A stretch of 64,000 nt of DNA from assembly GCF_024585285.1 (NCBI RefSeq), contig NZ_CP040755.1, positions 1,116,001 through 1,180,000 on the forward strand. The letters are read 5' to 3'. Source of the DNA: Colwellia sp. M166 (GTDB lineage Bacteria; Pseudomonadota; Gammaproteobacteria; Enterobacterales; Alteromonadaceae). Numbering within the stretch: position 1 is the stretch's first letter; each line of letters opens with the position of its first letter. Below the pieces are notes generated by a model. The model did not search any database, was not told the origin of the DNA, and saw only the letters and a program-made list of their open reading frames with translations. Below are positions 1 to 8,927 of this stretch, piece after piece. Both the position numbers and the translations under genes were made by a program.

Positions 1-100
1 GGTTATCGTATTTACTTAAATCAATAATTGGCACCTTAGTACCATAACGTTGTTAATTTCTGACGACGAGCGACGACAATTTTCTTAACAAAACTGATAG

Positions 101-282
101 GAATTACTATCAGGTAACTCTCCTGAGTTTGTGAACGTTTATCGAAAAGAGTTACCAACCAATATGACAAAAGACTCTGAACCTGTTAATGCTAAAAAAG
201 GTCGATTAAGCGTTGGCTTTCTGAAGAGCTTATAACCGAAAAAGAATATGAATTAGAGAAACAAAAAGTTTTAGCTAAATAA
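101..282 (+). pseudogene. Possible decayed small protein with a SHOCT-like C-terminal tail
   Basis: No intact gene lies in the first 400 bases. One frame is open from 101 to 235. A second frame, 196-282, encodes a charged tail ending in ELITEKEYELEKQKVLAK, which resembles the C-terminal SHOCT motif (an acidic and basic helix after 'G/L-I-T-xx-E-Y/F'). The two frames overlap at a run of six A at 194-199, and one extra A there would join them into one reading frame. I infer a frame-disrupted remnant or a sequencing slip. No convincing start codon or ribosome site was seen, so this could also be chance. Confidence 0.25.
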
Positions 283-346
283 ATAATATTGCAAGTCGCT
301 CAAGTTAACTTTGTTTCTCCTCCCAATAATAAAGCCCCCCCTAATT

Positions 347-393
347 TAATTAAAAACAGGGTTCTTTCAGGCAAAGCAAAGCTGAAAGAGCCC
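347..393 (-). terminator. Rho-independent terminator after the SIMPL-domain gene
   Basis: Reading the minus strand, a 12-bp stem (GGGCTCTTTCAG pairing with CTGAAAGAACCC, one G-T pair) with an 11-base loop is followed by TGTTTTTAATT. It begins 16 bases after the stop codon of the gene ending at 409. Confidence 0.75.
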
Positions 394-408
394 GGTACTG
401 ATAAAACC

Positions 409-1125
409 TTATAATTCGAGATCAAAAACCACACTAATTGAGGCCGAAAATACAATGTTTTCTTGTAAATAACGTCCCTGCTTCGCCGAGCTATCAGCCA
501 TACGTGCACTTACGGCATAAAGCTCGTTATTAGCACCATATCTATGATGGCTTTGATTGGAATTAGCATTAATACTATAAATGCGCCCCAAGTCAGCACC
601 AAAAGCGTTGGCTAGTGACTTACCTTTATTTTTAGCATTGTTAACTGCAAGTGCATTAACCTCAGCTTGCAATTTTTTTTCATCAGAAGATTTTAATTCG
701 ATATTACGAATGGCATCAATTTTCACGCTTAACGCAAAATCCATAAAGGCATTTAGCTTATCAATATTATTTAATGTTACCTTTAAGGTGCGACGAGCAA
801 TATAGCCTTCTATTTTGTCACGCTCTGCGCGGTTATAAGCGTAACGGATTTCGGTTGAGATATTTGATGCTGAAACATTGTCTTCATCTACGCCAAAATC
901 ATCAAGCCCATCAAGTAAGTTATTAACTCGTTGATCGACTTCCCTTTTCGCATCTAAACTTGTCGCTTGGTTACTCTCAACACTTAAGTGCACAACGGCA
1001 ATATCGGGCATCGCCGTCATTTCTGCATTGCCGGTTACCGAAATATGACGGTTGCCTGGCAAACTGGTATTAGCGAAAGAACAAGTGGAAAATGTTAACA
1101 GCACAGCACAGGTAAATAATTTCAT
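409..1125 (-). CDS. SIMPL domain-containing protein (DUF541, YggE-like), periplasmic
   Basis: A 238-residue protein with a clear signal peptide (residues 1-18, cleavage predicted after CSFA). The mature part matches the SIMPL/DUF541 family: the 'ISVTGNAEMTAMPDIAVVHLSVE' type of start at about residues 28-50, a helix-rich middle, and the family's typical C-terminal strand. Relatives such as E. coli YggE form periplasmic oligomers and have been linked to lower oxidative stress, but no biochemical reaction is established. The gene stands alone, faces away from the MscS gene, and ends at a good terminator. The family call is firm; the physiological role is not. Confidence 0.85.
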   Translation of the reverse strand: MKLFTCAVLLTFSTCSFANTSLPGNRHISVTGNAEMTAMPDIAVVHLSVESNQATSLDAKREVDQRVNNLLDGLDDFGVDEDNVSASNISTEIRYAYNRAERDKIEGYIARRTLKVTLNNIDKLNAFMDFALSVKIDAIRNIELKSSDEKKLQAEVNALAVNNAKNKGKSLANAFGADLGRIYSINANSNQSHHRYGANNELYAVSARMADSSAKQGRYLQENIVFSASISVVFDLEL

Positions 1126-1696
1126 AATATATCCTATTAAAAAGCAATTTGTATCACAGATAAGCTCGACTAAAGCTTGTTGTCCGCAGCACTTATATGT
1201 CAGTTACGTTGATAAAAACGCTCAACTAAGCATTTAAATTAGCAGTAATTTCTCGGTAATTCAGCATTATTTTATGCAAGGATAAATGAACCTAAGCTGA
1301 ACAGACAATACAGTTACAAGCATCATGCCAAACTCATTAAACTTTAAGCGTAATTTCATGATTATGCCAAGCGGCTTTATCGTCAAAATAAACACTAAAC
1401 AGCCTAAGGTAAATAGCCCAAACGACTACCGTGGCAACGCTTGTTACATCTACAGCAACCAACTTACTGGCAACTCAGCGGCTAGCCACTTTTCATGTAA
1501 CAACAAAGCGGTATAACAGAAGAACTTGATAATTAAATCAAACTTATCTCGATTTATCAGGTAAAATCATCTACCTTGCATATTTTGCTAAATATATCCC
1601 CATGACGTTTCAAAATGCAGAATTTAAGTTTGAAATAACATGGCAATAAACACCAACAAATAGAGTTACCGCTGTAATGACTTACCGAGCACAAAC
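1126..1696. other. Intergenic stretch with no gene seen
   Basis: These 571 bases separate the divergent SIMPL and MscS genes and should hold both promoters. A 63-codon open frame at 1325-1516 (+) has no ribosome site and no recognisable protein features, so I do not call it. No hairpin or repeat stood out. Confidence 0.5.
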
Positions 1697-2524
1697 ATGA
1701 TGGAATCTTTTATAGAATCTCTTATTGAAAATAAGACCTTAGTCACCGCTTTATTAGCTATCGTTCTTATCACGGTTAAGTTAGTTATTACTCGCTTTAT
1801 TAAACGTCGTGCCAAAAAGAAAAAAGTAGATAAACGCTTTACCGTTAATTTATTAAATAATATTTTCAATTTTGCACTTATTTTTATGGTATTCAATATT
1901 TGGTCAGTTGAGATCCAAAAGTTTGCCTTCTCAATTGCCGCCTTTGTGGTTGCTATAGTCTTAGCAACGCGAGAATTTATTCAATGTTTTATTGGCTTTA
2001 TTTATGTGATTTCCAATCGACCATTTCGTATTGGTGACTGGATCCAAGTGGGTAATTATTGTGGTGAGGTCAACTCCATTGATTGGATCAACTTAACCTT
2101 ACTTGAGGTAAATATCAGCAATTATCAATTTACTGGTAAAACACTATATATTCCTAATAATCAATTGGTTACTACACCAATCAAAAATTTAAACTTTCTT
2201 AAGCGCTATGCTGTTCACCATTTCACTATTACCCGAGATGGTAGTGTAAACCCCTTTGAGTTTATTGATGCGCTAAAAATGAAAGCCAACAACTACTGTG
2301 CTGACTTTAATGATGTTGCGGTAAGATATAACCAAGTAATAGAACATCGATTAGATATCAATATTGCCGGCCCTGAGCCACATATTGAAGTCGCAACATC
2401 AGATATTGGTGATACTCAGGTTATTTTCACTATTTTTTGTCCAACAGAGCGTGCGATGGAAATTGAAAATAAGCTTACCGCTGACTTTATGAACTTTTGG
2501 TTTAGCGCCAAAAGTCATAAATAA
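1697..2524 (+). CDS. Small-conductance mechanosensitive channel (MscS family)
   Basis: 275 residues. Three hydrophobic segments at about 14-35, 52-72 and 75-105 are followed by the MscS beta domain: RPFRIGDWI at 108-116, then G-E-V-N-S-I, and IPNNQL near residue 152. The third segment is alanine- and glycine-poor compared with E. coli MscS, so this is a short, divergent family member. It should open under membrane tension during osmotic downshock. The start codon is one of two adjacent ATGs, without a strong ribosome site. It is a single gene, convergent with the DGC-domain gene. Confidence 0.88.
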   Translation: MMESFIESLIENKTLVTALLAIVLITVKLVITRFIKRRAKKKKVDKRFTVNLLNNIFNFALIFMVFNIWSVEIQKFAFSIAAFVVAIVLATREFIQCFIGFIYVISNRPFRIGDWIQVGNYCGEVNSIDWINLTLLEVNISNYQFTGKTLYIPNNQLVTTPIKNLNFLKRYAVHHFTITRDGSVNPFEFIDALKMKANNYCADFNDVAVRYNQVIEHRLDINIAGPEPHIEVATSDIGDTQVIFTIFCPTERAMEIENKLTADFMNFWFSAKSHK

Positions 2525-2559
2525 TCAGCTCGCTTGATCAGGTCAGCAAAAAACAAATA

Positions 2560-2591
2560 AGTCATCTTGAAGCGCTAATCTAGAGATGACT
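2560..2591. terminator. Inverted repeat between convergent genes
   Basis: AGTCATCT (2560-2567) pairs perfectly with AGATGACT (2584-2591). It lies between the convergent ends of the MscS gene (2524) and the DGC gene (2651). There is no long T run, so terminator function is only inferred. The stem sequence closely resembles the hairpin after upp at 62671. Confidence 0.4.
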
Positions 2592-2650
2592 ATTTAGCTC
2601 TGAACACCTAGCCATGAACACTTAACTGTGAAATTTAGCCGTCGTTATCA

Positions 2651-3019
2651 TTAATTAAGCCCAAGTTGAGCTAATTCTGTGTATATATGCTTCATGGCAA
2701 TGCTGTTTTCTTGCAATGAGCAGTCGCTGGCACTACGCGCAATAAAACCAAGCTCTGAAATATTAAAATATGCTGCTATGTTCACCCCGGCTTGTTTAAG
2801 GCAGCGACTACTACAAGACTCTTCGCAGCCTTCAATTAAAATTACTGATCTATCTTGAATTTTTGTTTGAACTTGCTCTTGCGTTGCCGCCATAAGCCAC
2901 GAAATACAAGACATTTCAGCAATACCGTCGCTATCAAGTGTTAATGCTATATCGTTTGCCATCGTTGCTAGATGAGAACAACCAGAACAAGCAAAAACTA
3001 ACGGTTTTGTGTTTTTCAT
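2651..3019 (-). CDS. Putative zinc-binding protein, DGC domain
   Basis: 122 residues and rich in cysteine. An N-terminal CSGC motif (residues 10-13) is followed by a lone Cys near 38, a GCEESCSSRC cluster at about 64-73, and a further Cys near 99. This arrangement and the length fit the DGC family (PF08859), whose members are predicted metal-binding proteins of unknown function, often encoded near respiratory or redox genes. No partner gene is adjacent here. The family call is moderate to good; the metal and role are unknown. Confidence 0.7.
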   Translation of the reverse strand: MKNTKPLVFACSGCSHLATMANDIALTLDSDGIAEMSCISWLMAATQEQVQTKIQDRSVILIEGCEESCSSRCLKQAGVNIAAYFNISELGFIARSASDCSLQENSIAMKHIYTELAQLGLN

Positions 3020-3190
3020 TTAAATTACCACTTCAGGTTTATCAATTTACTGGCTCCTGCTTATCAATATGGCAGGCTACAGTGCACGGAGCCTGTCATT
3101 CTATGGCACTAAAAAATAGCTGTTTTGATATGAATCAAAATTAGGTATATTTAAAGCGCACAGCCAACATTAAATTAACTTTCTTCATTG

Positions 3191-3360
3191 CTTATACCAA
3201 AGCTATTAAGTTTATTCTCTCTCAGCGCTTACCAACGGTTTGAGAACAACGATCATTTTTGTGAATATCGTTATTCTATAGAAAGGAAATTATCGGCGGT
3301 TATCGAATCGCAGGCAAGCTCTCCAAGGGTGATTTTAACAGTAAATTAACTTTTACTGTT
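3191..3360. repeat. Dispersed intergenic repeat material (REP-like half copy and a palindrome)
   Basis: CTTATACCAA..CTATTAAGTTT at 3191-3213 matches the left arm of the palindromic element at 10192-10214, and the following 17 bases match partly. Further on, AACAGTAAA (3337-3345) and TTTACTGTT (3352-3360) form a 9-bp stem with a 6-base loop. The stretch 3020-3414 holds no gene that I can support. It must contain the promoters of the divergent DGC and serine hydrolase genes. Confidence 0.5.
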
Positions 3361-3414
3361 TATTTGTCGCTTTACTCGCTAGAATTAGCGCGTTTTTTAC
3401 AAATGGTTACCTGA

Positions 3415-4614
3415 ATGATCTTTCGCCTTATCAGTTTTTTCTCTCTGTTGCTTTCAACATTAACTTGTCATGCCGTCGAGCTCGATAGCTTCAATAAAAA
3501 AATCTCTGCTAATTTTGCCCATGATTTAAAAAAATATAATATTCCGGGTGCTGCGTACGCGATTGTTAAAAACAATAAAGTGATTGCCATGGAAAGTTTT
3601 GGTTATACCGACATGACTAAAACTCAAAAAATTGATAATAATACCGTTTTTCGGCTCGCCTCGGTTTCCAAACCTTTTGCCGCCACGATCACCACCATGT
3701 TGGCACAAGAGCAGCAACTTAACTTATCAGATCCTATTACTAAGTATGTGCCAAATTTTGTTCTAGCAACTGCGGGCGCGGCTAATAAAATTCAATTAAA
3801 GCACCTGCTAAGTCATTCAAGTGGCTTAATGCCTAATGCCTATGACAATTTATTGCACGAAAATTGGAGTATGGATAAGATCATAAGTCGTTTTAACCGT
3901 GTTACCCCCATCTGCCAACCAGCAAAATGTTATGGTTATCAAAATATTGCTTACGGTTTTTTACAACCTGCGATTGAAGCTAGCCAAACCAAAAGCTACT
4001 CAACATTACTACACGACAGGATTTTTACACCGCTAGCAATGGATAATGCTTCGGTAGGCATTGAGGTATTTTTACAGCAAAAAAATACTGCTAAGCCCCA
4101 TATCCTTAGAAAAAGAATAAAAACTGGTCAAAAAGATAAAGCTGGAAAAGATATTAAACGCTATATTTGGCGTACGGTAAAAGTTGAAGCTGACTATTAT
4201 AAAGTTGCTCCTGCAGCAGGTGTAAACGCCAGCATAACGGATTTAACCAAGTGGTTAATTGCCAATTTAGGACATAACCCTGAGGTACTTTCTCCAAAAC
4301 TGCTCAGTGAGTTAACGACCCCACGCATTAAAACTACAAAAGACTTACGTCGACGCTATTGGCGAGAGCATTTAACTGATGCGCATTACGGCTACGGTTG
4401 GCGTATATATCAATTCAATGGTCACCCTATTATTTATCATTCCGGCTGGGTTGCCGGTTTTCGGGCAGATATTGGCTATTCACCAGAGTTAGATATCGGT
4501 TTCACAGTGTTAATTAATGCTGAATCTAATGTCATCAACAAAATATCTAGCCAATTTTGGTCGCAAGCTCACCAGTTATTTGCAGCTGAGCAGGGGGTGA
4601 TAGCCGCTCAATAA
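3415..4614 (+). CDS. Serine hydrolase, class C beta-lactamase / penicillin-binding fold
   Basis: 399 residues with a signal peptide (1-20, cleavage after CHA). It has the catalytic signature of the beta-lactamase (PF00144) fold: S83-V-S-K86, Y175-Q-N177, and H342-S-G344 in place of KTG. The HxG form of the third motif is usual for EstB-like esterases and D-aminopeptidase-like proteins, not for true AmpC. I therefore call it a periplasmic serine hydrolase (esterase or peptidase) and not a resistance enzyme. A lysine-rich insert lies at about 232-258. It is a single gene with no partner that hints at a substrate. Confidence 0.85.
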   Translation: MIFRLISFFSLLLSTLTCHAVELDSFNKKISANFAHDLKKYNIPGAAYAIVKNNKVIAMESFGYTDMTKTQKIDNNTVFRLASVSKPFAATITTMLAQEQQLNLSDPITKYVPNFVLATAGAANKIQLKHLLSHSSGLMPNAYDNLLHENWSMDKIISRFNRVTPICQPAKCYGYQNIAYGFLQPAIEASQTKSYSTLLHDRIFTPLAMDNASVGIEVFLQQKNTAKPHILRKRIKTGQKDKAGKDIKRYIWRTVKVEADYYKVAPAAGVNASITDLTKWLIANLGHNPEVLSPKLLSELTTPRIKTTKDLRRRYWREHLTDAHYGYGWRIYQFNGHPIIYHSGWVAGFRADIGYSPELDIGFTVLINAESNVINKISSQFWSQAHQLFAAEQGVIAAQ

Positions 4615-4854
4615 TCCGCCTCTAGTTCACCTAGTACCTAGGTTAATTGTTTAACTGAGTGGCGATTGCACTAAAGTGCTCAGCGACAGTTTGATTCATT
4701 CATGATCGCTAAATCAAGTTTAATTAAACCTGCTCCATGCGCCTGTCATAATTTCGCCACTATTGCTCATAAAATTGCCTCTTTCTTACCGCTCTATACA
4801 CCTTTTATTTTGTTGAAATATATCTAAGCCTATCAGCAAAATATTGGATATCAG

Positions 4855-7029
4855 ATGTTTAAATCAAATAAAAAATTAGCACTAATCGACTACCAAGACT
4901 CATATTATTATCAGCAAAAACGTAAGAAACAACGAAGAAGATGGCTTAAGTTAATCGTCTTAGTCCTGCTTTTAAGCTTATTAATCGCTGTTATTGCACC
5001 TTTGGTACATGCCAACACAATTAATAATGAATTCAATAATCAAACACAGCGGATAAAAGATAACGATTTAATCCATGGACCACAGTTAGTCTTTAATCAC
5101 CCTGATGAGTTACAAAACATTGCCCTGCCCTTGGATATAAGCGCTAATATTGCAGTTAATGGCCTCGTTGCCTATGCCCAAATAAAACAAGTATTTATTA
5201 ACCCTTATAACCTTGAGTTAGAAGCAAAATACCAATTTCCATTACCTGAAGATGCGGCGATTAAGCACTTAAAAGTACAAGTTGGTGAGCAAGAGATTAT
5301 TGGCCAAATAATGGAGAAACAAGCCGCGAAAGCTGTTTATAACAGCGCAAAAAAACAAGGTAAAAAAACCAGCTTAATGCAACAACAGCGTCCTAACTTG
5401 TTCACCAACAATATTGCCAATATTCCTGCGCAATCGACCGTTGTGGTTACTTTAGCGTTTATTATGCCGGTAACTTTTGTTGATAATAAACTAAGCCTAA
5501 CCTTACCTTTAGCGATGACCACGCGTTATCACAGCAATAATGAGCAACAATTTCCAGCACAACTAGAAGCTGAGTTAATCGCGCCAATGGCGAAATCATT
5601 AGCAGACAGCCAAGCGTCAATCAACATTGAGCTCAACGCTGGTGCAAGCATTTCAACAATCAATAGTAATAGTCATAAAGTAAATACCAAAGTAATAACG
5701 CAAGACCAATCCTCATACTTGATCACACTCTCACATGAGCAAGCGTTAGCAAATAGAGACTTTACTCTGAACTGGCAATTGCGAGCGAGTCAACAGCCAC
5801 AAATAAGCAGCTTTACCGAGCAGGTGAACGGCGAATACTTTACGTTACTGACTTTTTTTCCACCGCAACTTGATAGCTCTGCAACCTTAGCGCGTGACAT
5901 TATTTTTATTATTGACACTTCAGGGTCAATGCAAGGTAAGTCAATGACACAAGCAAAAACCAGCCTTGAGCAAGCCATTTCACAATTGAACGAAAAAGAC
6001 AGCTTTAACATTATTGCTTTTAACAACACAGTTGATTTGTTATTTCCTATAACCCATATGGCATCACAAGGTAATATTGGCCAAGCACAACAATTTATTA
6101 GTCGTTTACAAGCCGATGGTGGCACTGAAATGTATCGGCCACTAAGCCAAGCGCTCGTAATGGAAAAAGCACACCAACAAACCGCAAAAGCGATCCGCCA
6201 AGTGGTATTTATTACTGATGGTGCAGTGGCAAATGAATTTGAATTGATGCAGCTACTCGATGGTGCACAGCGGAATTTTCGACTCTTTACCGTGGGTATC
6301 GGCGCAGCCCCCAATGGCTATTTTATGAAAAAAGCCGCTCAATTTGGTCGTGGTAGTTATGTCTTTATTCAAAATAATGCCGATGTGCAAAGTCAAATGT
6401 CAGCATTAATGGCAAAAATTAGTCACCCTGCTATCAGTAATATTTCTTTAATGTTCGATAATCAAATTCATCAACAAGTCGAAGCTTATCCAAAAAAAAT
6501 CACTGACTTATACCTTGGCGAACCGATGCAAATAACCCTGAAATCGAAACTCCCGATAACCAGTGTTCAAGTCATGGGAGAAACCGCTACGTTGCCTTGG
6601 TATCAGCAAGTCATTATTGATGACAGCCAATCAGCTCAAGGTATATCAACACTATGGGCTCGAGAAAAAATTGCAGACTTAGTCGACAGTTTAGTCACTG
6701 GCGCCAATAAAGAACACGTGAAGGCCGAGGTGATTGCAACATCGATTGCCCATCAAACATTGTCACCCTATACCAGCTTTATTGCCATAGAAAAGCCGGT
6801 AGAAAATACATTACTGACCGCCAGTAACCGTGCATCAAGCGCTAAACGTCAAGCAAACGCCTTAGCCAGAGCACATGAGAACTTAATGGTTGCTATGCCA
6901 AGAACCGCGCTAGGCTGGCATCAGCAATTACTCATTGGCGTGTTGTTAATGCTGCTTGCATCACTGCTTCTTAAGCTCAACAAGCGTAAGGCGAACGCAA
7001 CGGCACAGACAGATAATCAACATGAATAA
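4855..7029 (+). CDS. Marine proteobacterial sortase target protein (VIT + von Willebrand A domains)
   Basis: 724 residues. A basic cytoplasmic start (about 18-32) is followed by a membrane segment at about 33-54. Next come a VIT domain (roughly 85-215) and a VWA domain with the MIDAS motif D354-T-S-G-S358 and a conserved T in the 'DGGTEM' loop. Near the C-terminus MPRTALG (681-687) precedes a hydrophobic segment and KLNKRK, a sorting signal of the LPxTG type (here MPRTA). The layout fits the TIGR03788 family, always paired with one sortase. The protein is predicted to be anchored or processed at the cell envelope. Its sortase gene overlaps by 8 bases. Confidence 0.9.
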   Translation: MFKSNKKLALIDYQDSYYYQQKRKKQRRRWLKLIVLVLLLSLLIAVIAPLVHANTINNEFNNQTQRIKDNDLIHGPQLVFNHPDELQNIALPLDISANIAVNGLVAYAQIKQVFINPYNLELEAKYQFPLPEDAAIKHLKVQVGEQEIIGQIMEKQAAKAVYNSAKKQGKKTSLMQQQRPNLFTNNIANIPAQSTVVVTLAFIMPVTFVDNKLSLTLPLAMTTRYHSNNEQQFPAQLEAELIAPMAKSLADSQASINIELNAGASISTINSNSHKVNTKVITQDQSSYLITLSHEQALANRDFTLNWQLRASQQPQISSFTEQVNGEYFTLLTFFPPQLDSSATLARDIIFIIDTSGSMQGKSMTQAKTSLEQAISQLNEKDSFNIIAFNNTVDLLFPITHMASQGNIGQAQQFISRLQADGGTEMYRPLSQALVMEKAHQQTAKAIRQVVFITDGAVANEFELMQLLDGAQRNFRLFTVGIGAAPNGYFMKKAAQFGRGSYVFIQNNADVQSQMSALMAKISHPAISNISLMFDNQIHQQVEAYPKKITDLYLGEPMQITLKSKLPITSVQVMGETATLPWYQQVIIDDSQSAQGISTLWAREKIADLVDSLVTGANKEHVKAEVIATSIAHQTLSPYTSFIAIEKPVENTLLTASNRASSAKRQANALARAHENLMVAMPRTALGWHQQLLIGVLLMLLASLLLKLNKRKANATAQTDNQHE

Positions 7030-7666
7030 CTCGGATAATATGGACAAAGATATAGGCAATAATGTTACAAGGAAACGTAGTACAACGTTAATGGCTATTG
7101 GCTTATTAATCATCGGCGCTTTATTGTCTATTCAAGCAAGTTGGTTGCCTGCTAAAGCTTGGTTGTCGCAACAATTAATACAGCGCAGCTGGCAACAATC
7201 TATGCTGGCGCAGGAAAACACCGCCAATGTTAATAACAAGCAAATAGCGATTAAGCCTTGGCCTTGGGCAGATACCTTCCCGATTGCGGAATTAGTATTT
7301 CAACGCTTAGATAAAAGTCTCGTGGTATTAAATGGCGGCGACCCAACAACGTTAGCTTTTTCTGCCGGTGCTATTGCGCCATTTAATCAAGCAAATAGCA
7401 CGAAACCTTTTGTGGTTGCTGGGCACCGCGATAGTCATTTTTCATTTTTAAAGGAGGTTGCAATGAAAGATATTATCTCGTTAACTGATGCTCAAGGGCG
7501 CGACCAGCTATACCAAGTGGAACGTATCGATATTGTTGATGCAACATCAGGACAACTTCCGTTGCGAGCAGATGAATCAAACTTAGTGCTTATCACTTGT
7601 TACCCATTTGAAGGGCTAGGTAACGATGCTAGCGAGCGTTATGTGATCACCGCAAGCGCACTATAA
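7022..7666 (+). CDS. Class GN sortase (marine proteobacterial sortase)
   Basis: 214 residues from the ATG at 7022, which lies inside the last codons of the VIT/VWA gene. I prefer this start because the upstream in-frame ATG would extend far into that gene and adds no family-like sequence. A membrane segment at about 19-38 is followed by the sortase barrel, with the catalytic triad visible: H135 (in AGHRDSH), C193 (in LITCYPF) and R206 (in SERY). This is the TIGR03784 type, a dedicated transpeptidase acting on the neighbouring target. Translational coupling through the 8-base overlap suggests the two are made together. Confidence 0.9.
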   Translation: MNNSDNMDKDIGNNVTRKRSTTLMAIGLLIIGALLSIQASWLPAKAWLSQQLIQRSWQQSMLAQENTANVNNKQIAIKPWPWADTFPIAELVFQRLDKSLVVLNGGDPTTLAFSAGAIAPFNQANSTKPFVVAGHRDSHFSFLKEVAMKDIISLTDAQGRDQLYQVERIDIVDATSGQLPLRADESNLVLITCYPFEGLGNDASERYVITASAL

Positions 7667-7818
7667 AAAACGTTAGGAATAACGCTCATAATAACGGCAA
7701 GAATAACTAGCTGAAAATATTAATACTTCTCCACTCATACTTCTAAATCCATGCTTCTAAACACATGTTTCTAAGCTAATGGCAAGACACTAGGGTTAAT
7801 CTTTAACTGCATTTAAAC

Positions 7819-7852
7819 TCGGGATAGTCGCTTTGCAAAGCGATTATCCCGA
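7819..7852. terminator. Strong hairpin between convergent genes
   Basis: TCGGGATA (7819-7826) and TATCCCGA (7845-7852) are joined by TCGCTTTGCAAAGCGA, itself a palindrome, giving a nearly uninterrupted stem. It sits between the ends of the sortase gene (7666) and the hydroxyacid dehydrogenase gene (7864). No T run follows, so a bidirectional terminator is likely but not proven. Confidence 0.5.
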
Positions 7853-7863
7853 CTACGCAACAT

Positions 7864-8799
7864 TTAATATCCATTAATTTTATCTACCGACTGAGGTATT
7901 TCACCTGTAATGCGAAAGCGTGTAATATTTTTCGCCACAATTTCACAAGCACTATTGAGGTTGGTTGGCGCTGAAATATGAGGTAAAACCGTTATATTCG
8001 GATGTTGCCAAAGTTCACTATTAACGCTTAAAGGCTCATGGTCAAAAACATCAAGCACTGCATGGCTAATATGTCCAAGCTCCAGCATATGCAATAATTC
8101 AGGAGTGTTAATAATACCGCCACGGGCAAAATTAATGATGCGACTCGATTTGGGTAACTGCATTAATAGTGTTTTATTGATAAGCCCTTGCGTTGCTGAA
8201 GTTAGCGGCAGTAAACAAACTAAAATATCACTTTGCTTTAACATTTCAGTTAAACCATCCGCTCCGCTGTAAGTGGCTATATTTGCCATCGTCTTCGCTG
8301 TACGGCTCCACCCCATCACCTTAAAGCCATTCTTTTTTAATTGCTCAGCACTTGCTTGGCCTAGTTCACCTAAGCCTAGAATGCCGATCCGCCTATCACT
8401 TGCTAATAAATGAGGATGTTGTTGCCAATGCTGACTTTGTTGCTGTTTAGCATATAGAGGCATATCGCGATGTAAATATAAACTCCATGCCAATACAGCC
8501 TCAGCCATTGTTTGACTGAGTATAGGATCAATCAAACGTACTACCTCAATAGCAGAATCAGCTAACGATATCATCAAATTCTCAACACCGGCCCAAACAC
8601 TATGTAGCCATAGCAAGTTTTCAAACTCGGTTAATTGCCTAATATCAGGATTGGCAACAATGGCGAGTTGGCAATGCAGCTTTTTTGCCGCTGGCATATC
8701 GCTAATATGAACAATTCTTTCGTTAGGCAACGCTTGATTAAGCGCCGCTATCCAAGTAGCTTGTTCAGGCTCAGGTAATTGACTAATAAATGGGATCAT
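7864..8799 (-). CDS. D-2-hydroxyacid dehydrogenase (GhrA-like glyoxylate/hydroxypyruvate reductase)
   Basis: 311 residues. The NAD(P)-binding motif GILGLGELG lies at about 148-156. The catalytic Arg is in NFARGG (about 228), the Glu in DHEPL (about 258) and the His in PHISA (about 276). The length and the short, divergent N-terminal substrate domain resemble GhrA of E. coli (312 residues), which reduces glyoxylate and hydroxypyruvate with NADPH. The cofactor and exact 2-keto acid cannot be read from the sequence. It is a single gene, divergent from the RIO kinase gene with 128 bases between them. Confidence 0.85.
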   Translation of the reverse strand: MIPFISQLPEPEQATWIAALNQALPNERIVHISDMPAAKKLHCQLAIVANPDIRQLTEFENLLWLHSVWAGVENLMISLADSAIEVVRLIDPILSQTMAEAVLAWSLYLHRDMPLYAKQQQSQHWQQHPHLLASDRRIGILGLGELGQASAEQLKKNGFKVMGWSRTAKTMANIATYSGADGLTEMLKQSDILVCLLPLTSATQGLINKTLLMQLPKSSRIINFARGGIINTPELLHMLELGHISHAVLDVFDHEPLSVNSELWQHPNITVLPHISAPTNLNSACEIVAKNITRFRITGEIPQSVDKINGY

Positions 8800-8927
8800 C
8801 TAAGTTACATTAATATGGCACTGTTTTGATTATAATACCTCAACAGGACAATCTTTTAATCTATTGATAAATAAAAACTTATAATTTTGTTCTTTCTTCC
8901 AACGCCCAACTAAGGTATAACGGCGCT

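Noticed and set aside
1325..1516. 63-codon open frame in the SIMPL/MscS intergenic region
   Set aside because: No ribosome site, no domain and no neighbour on the same transcript. Not enough support to call a gene.
3415..4614. AmpC-type beta-lactamase (antibiotic resistance)
   Set aside because: The third catalytic motif is HSG, not KTG, and the protein carries family-atypical inserts. Esterase or peptidase activity is more likely.
5790..6314. 174-codon minus-strand open frame inside the VIT/VWA gene
   Set aside because: It lies fully antisense to a well-supported gene, has no ribosome site, and its predicted protein is Cys/Ser-rich without family features. It is a shadow of the VWA coding sequence.
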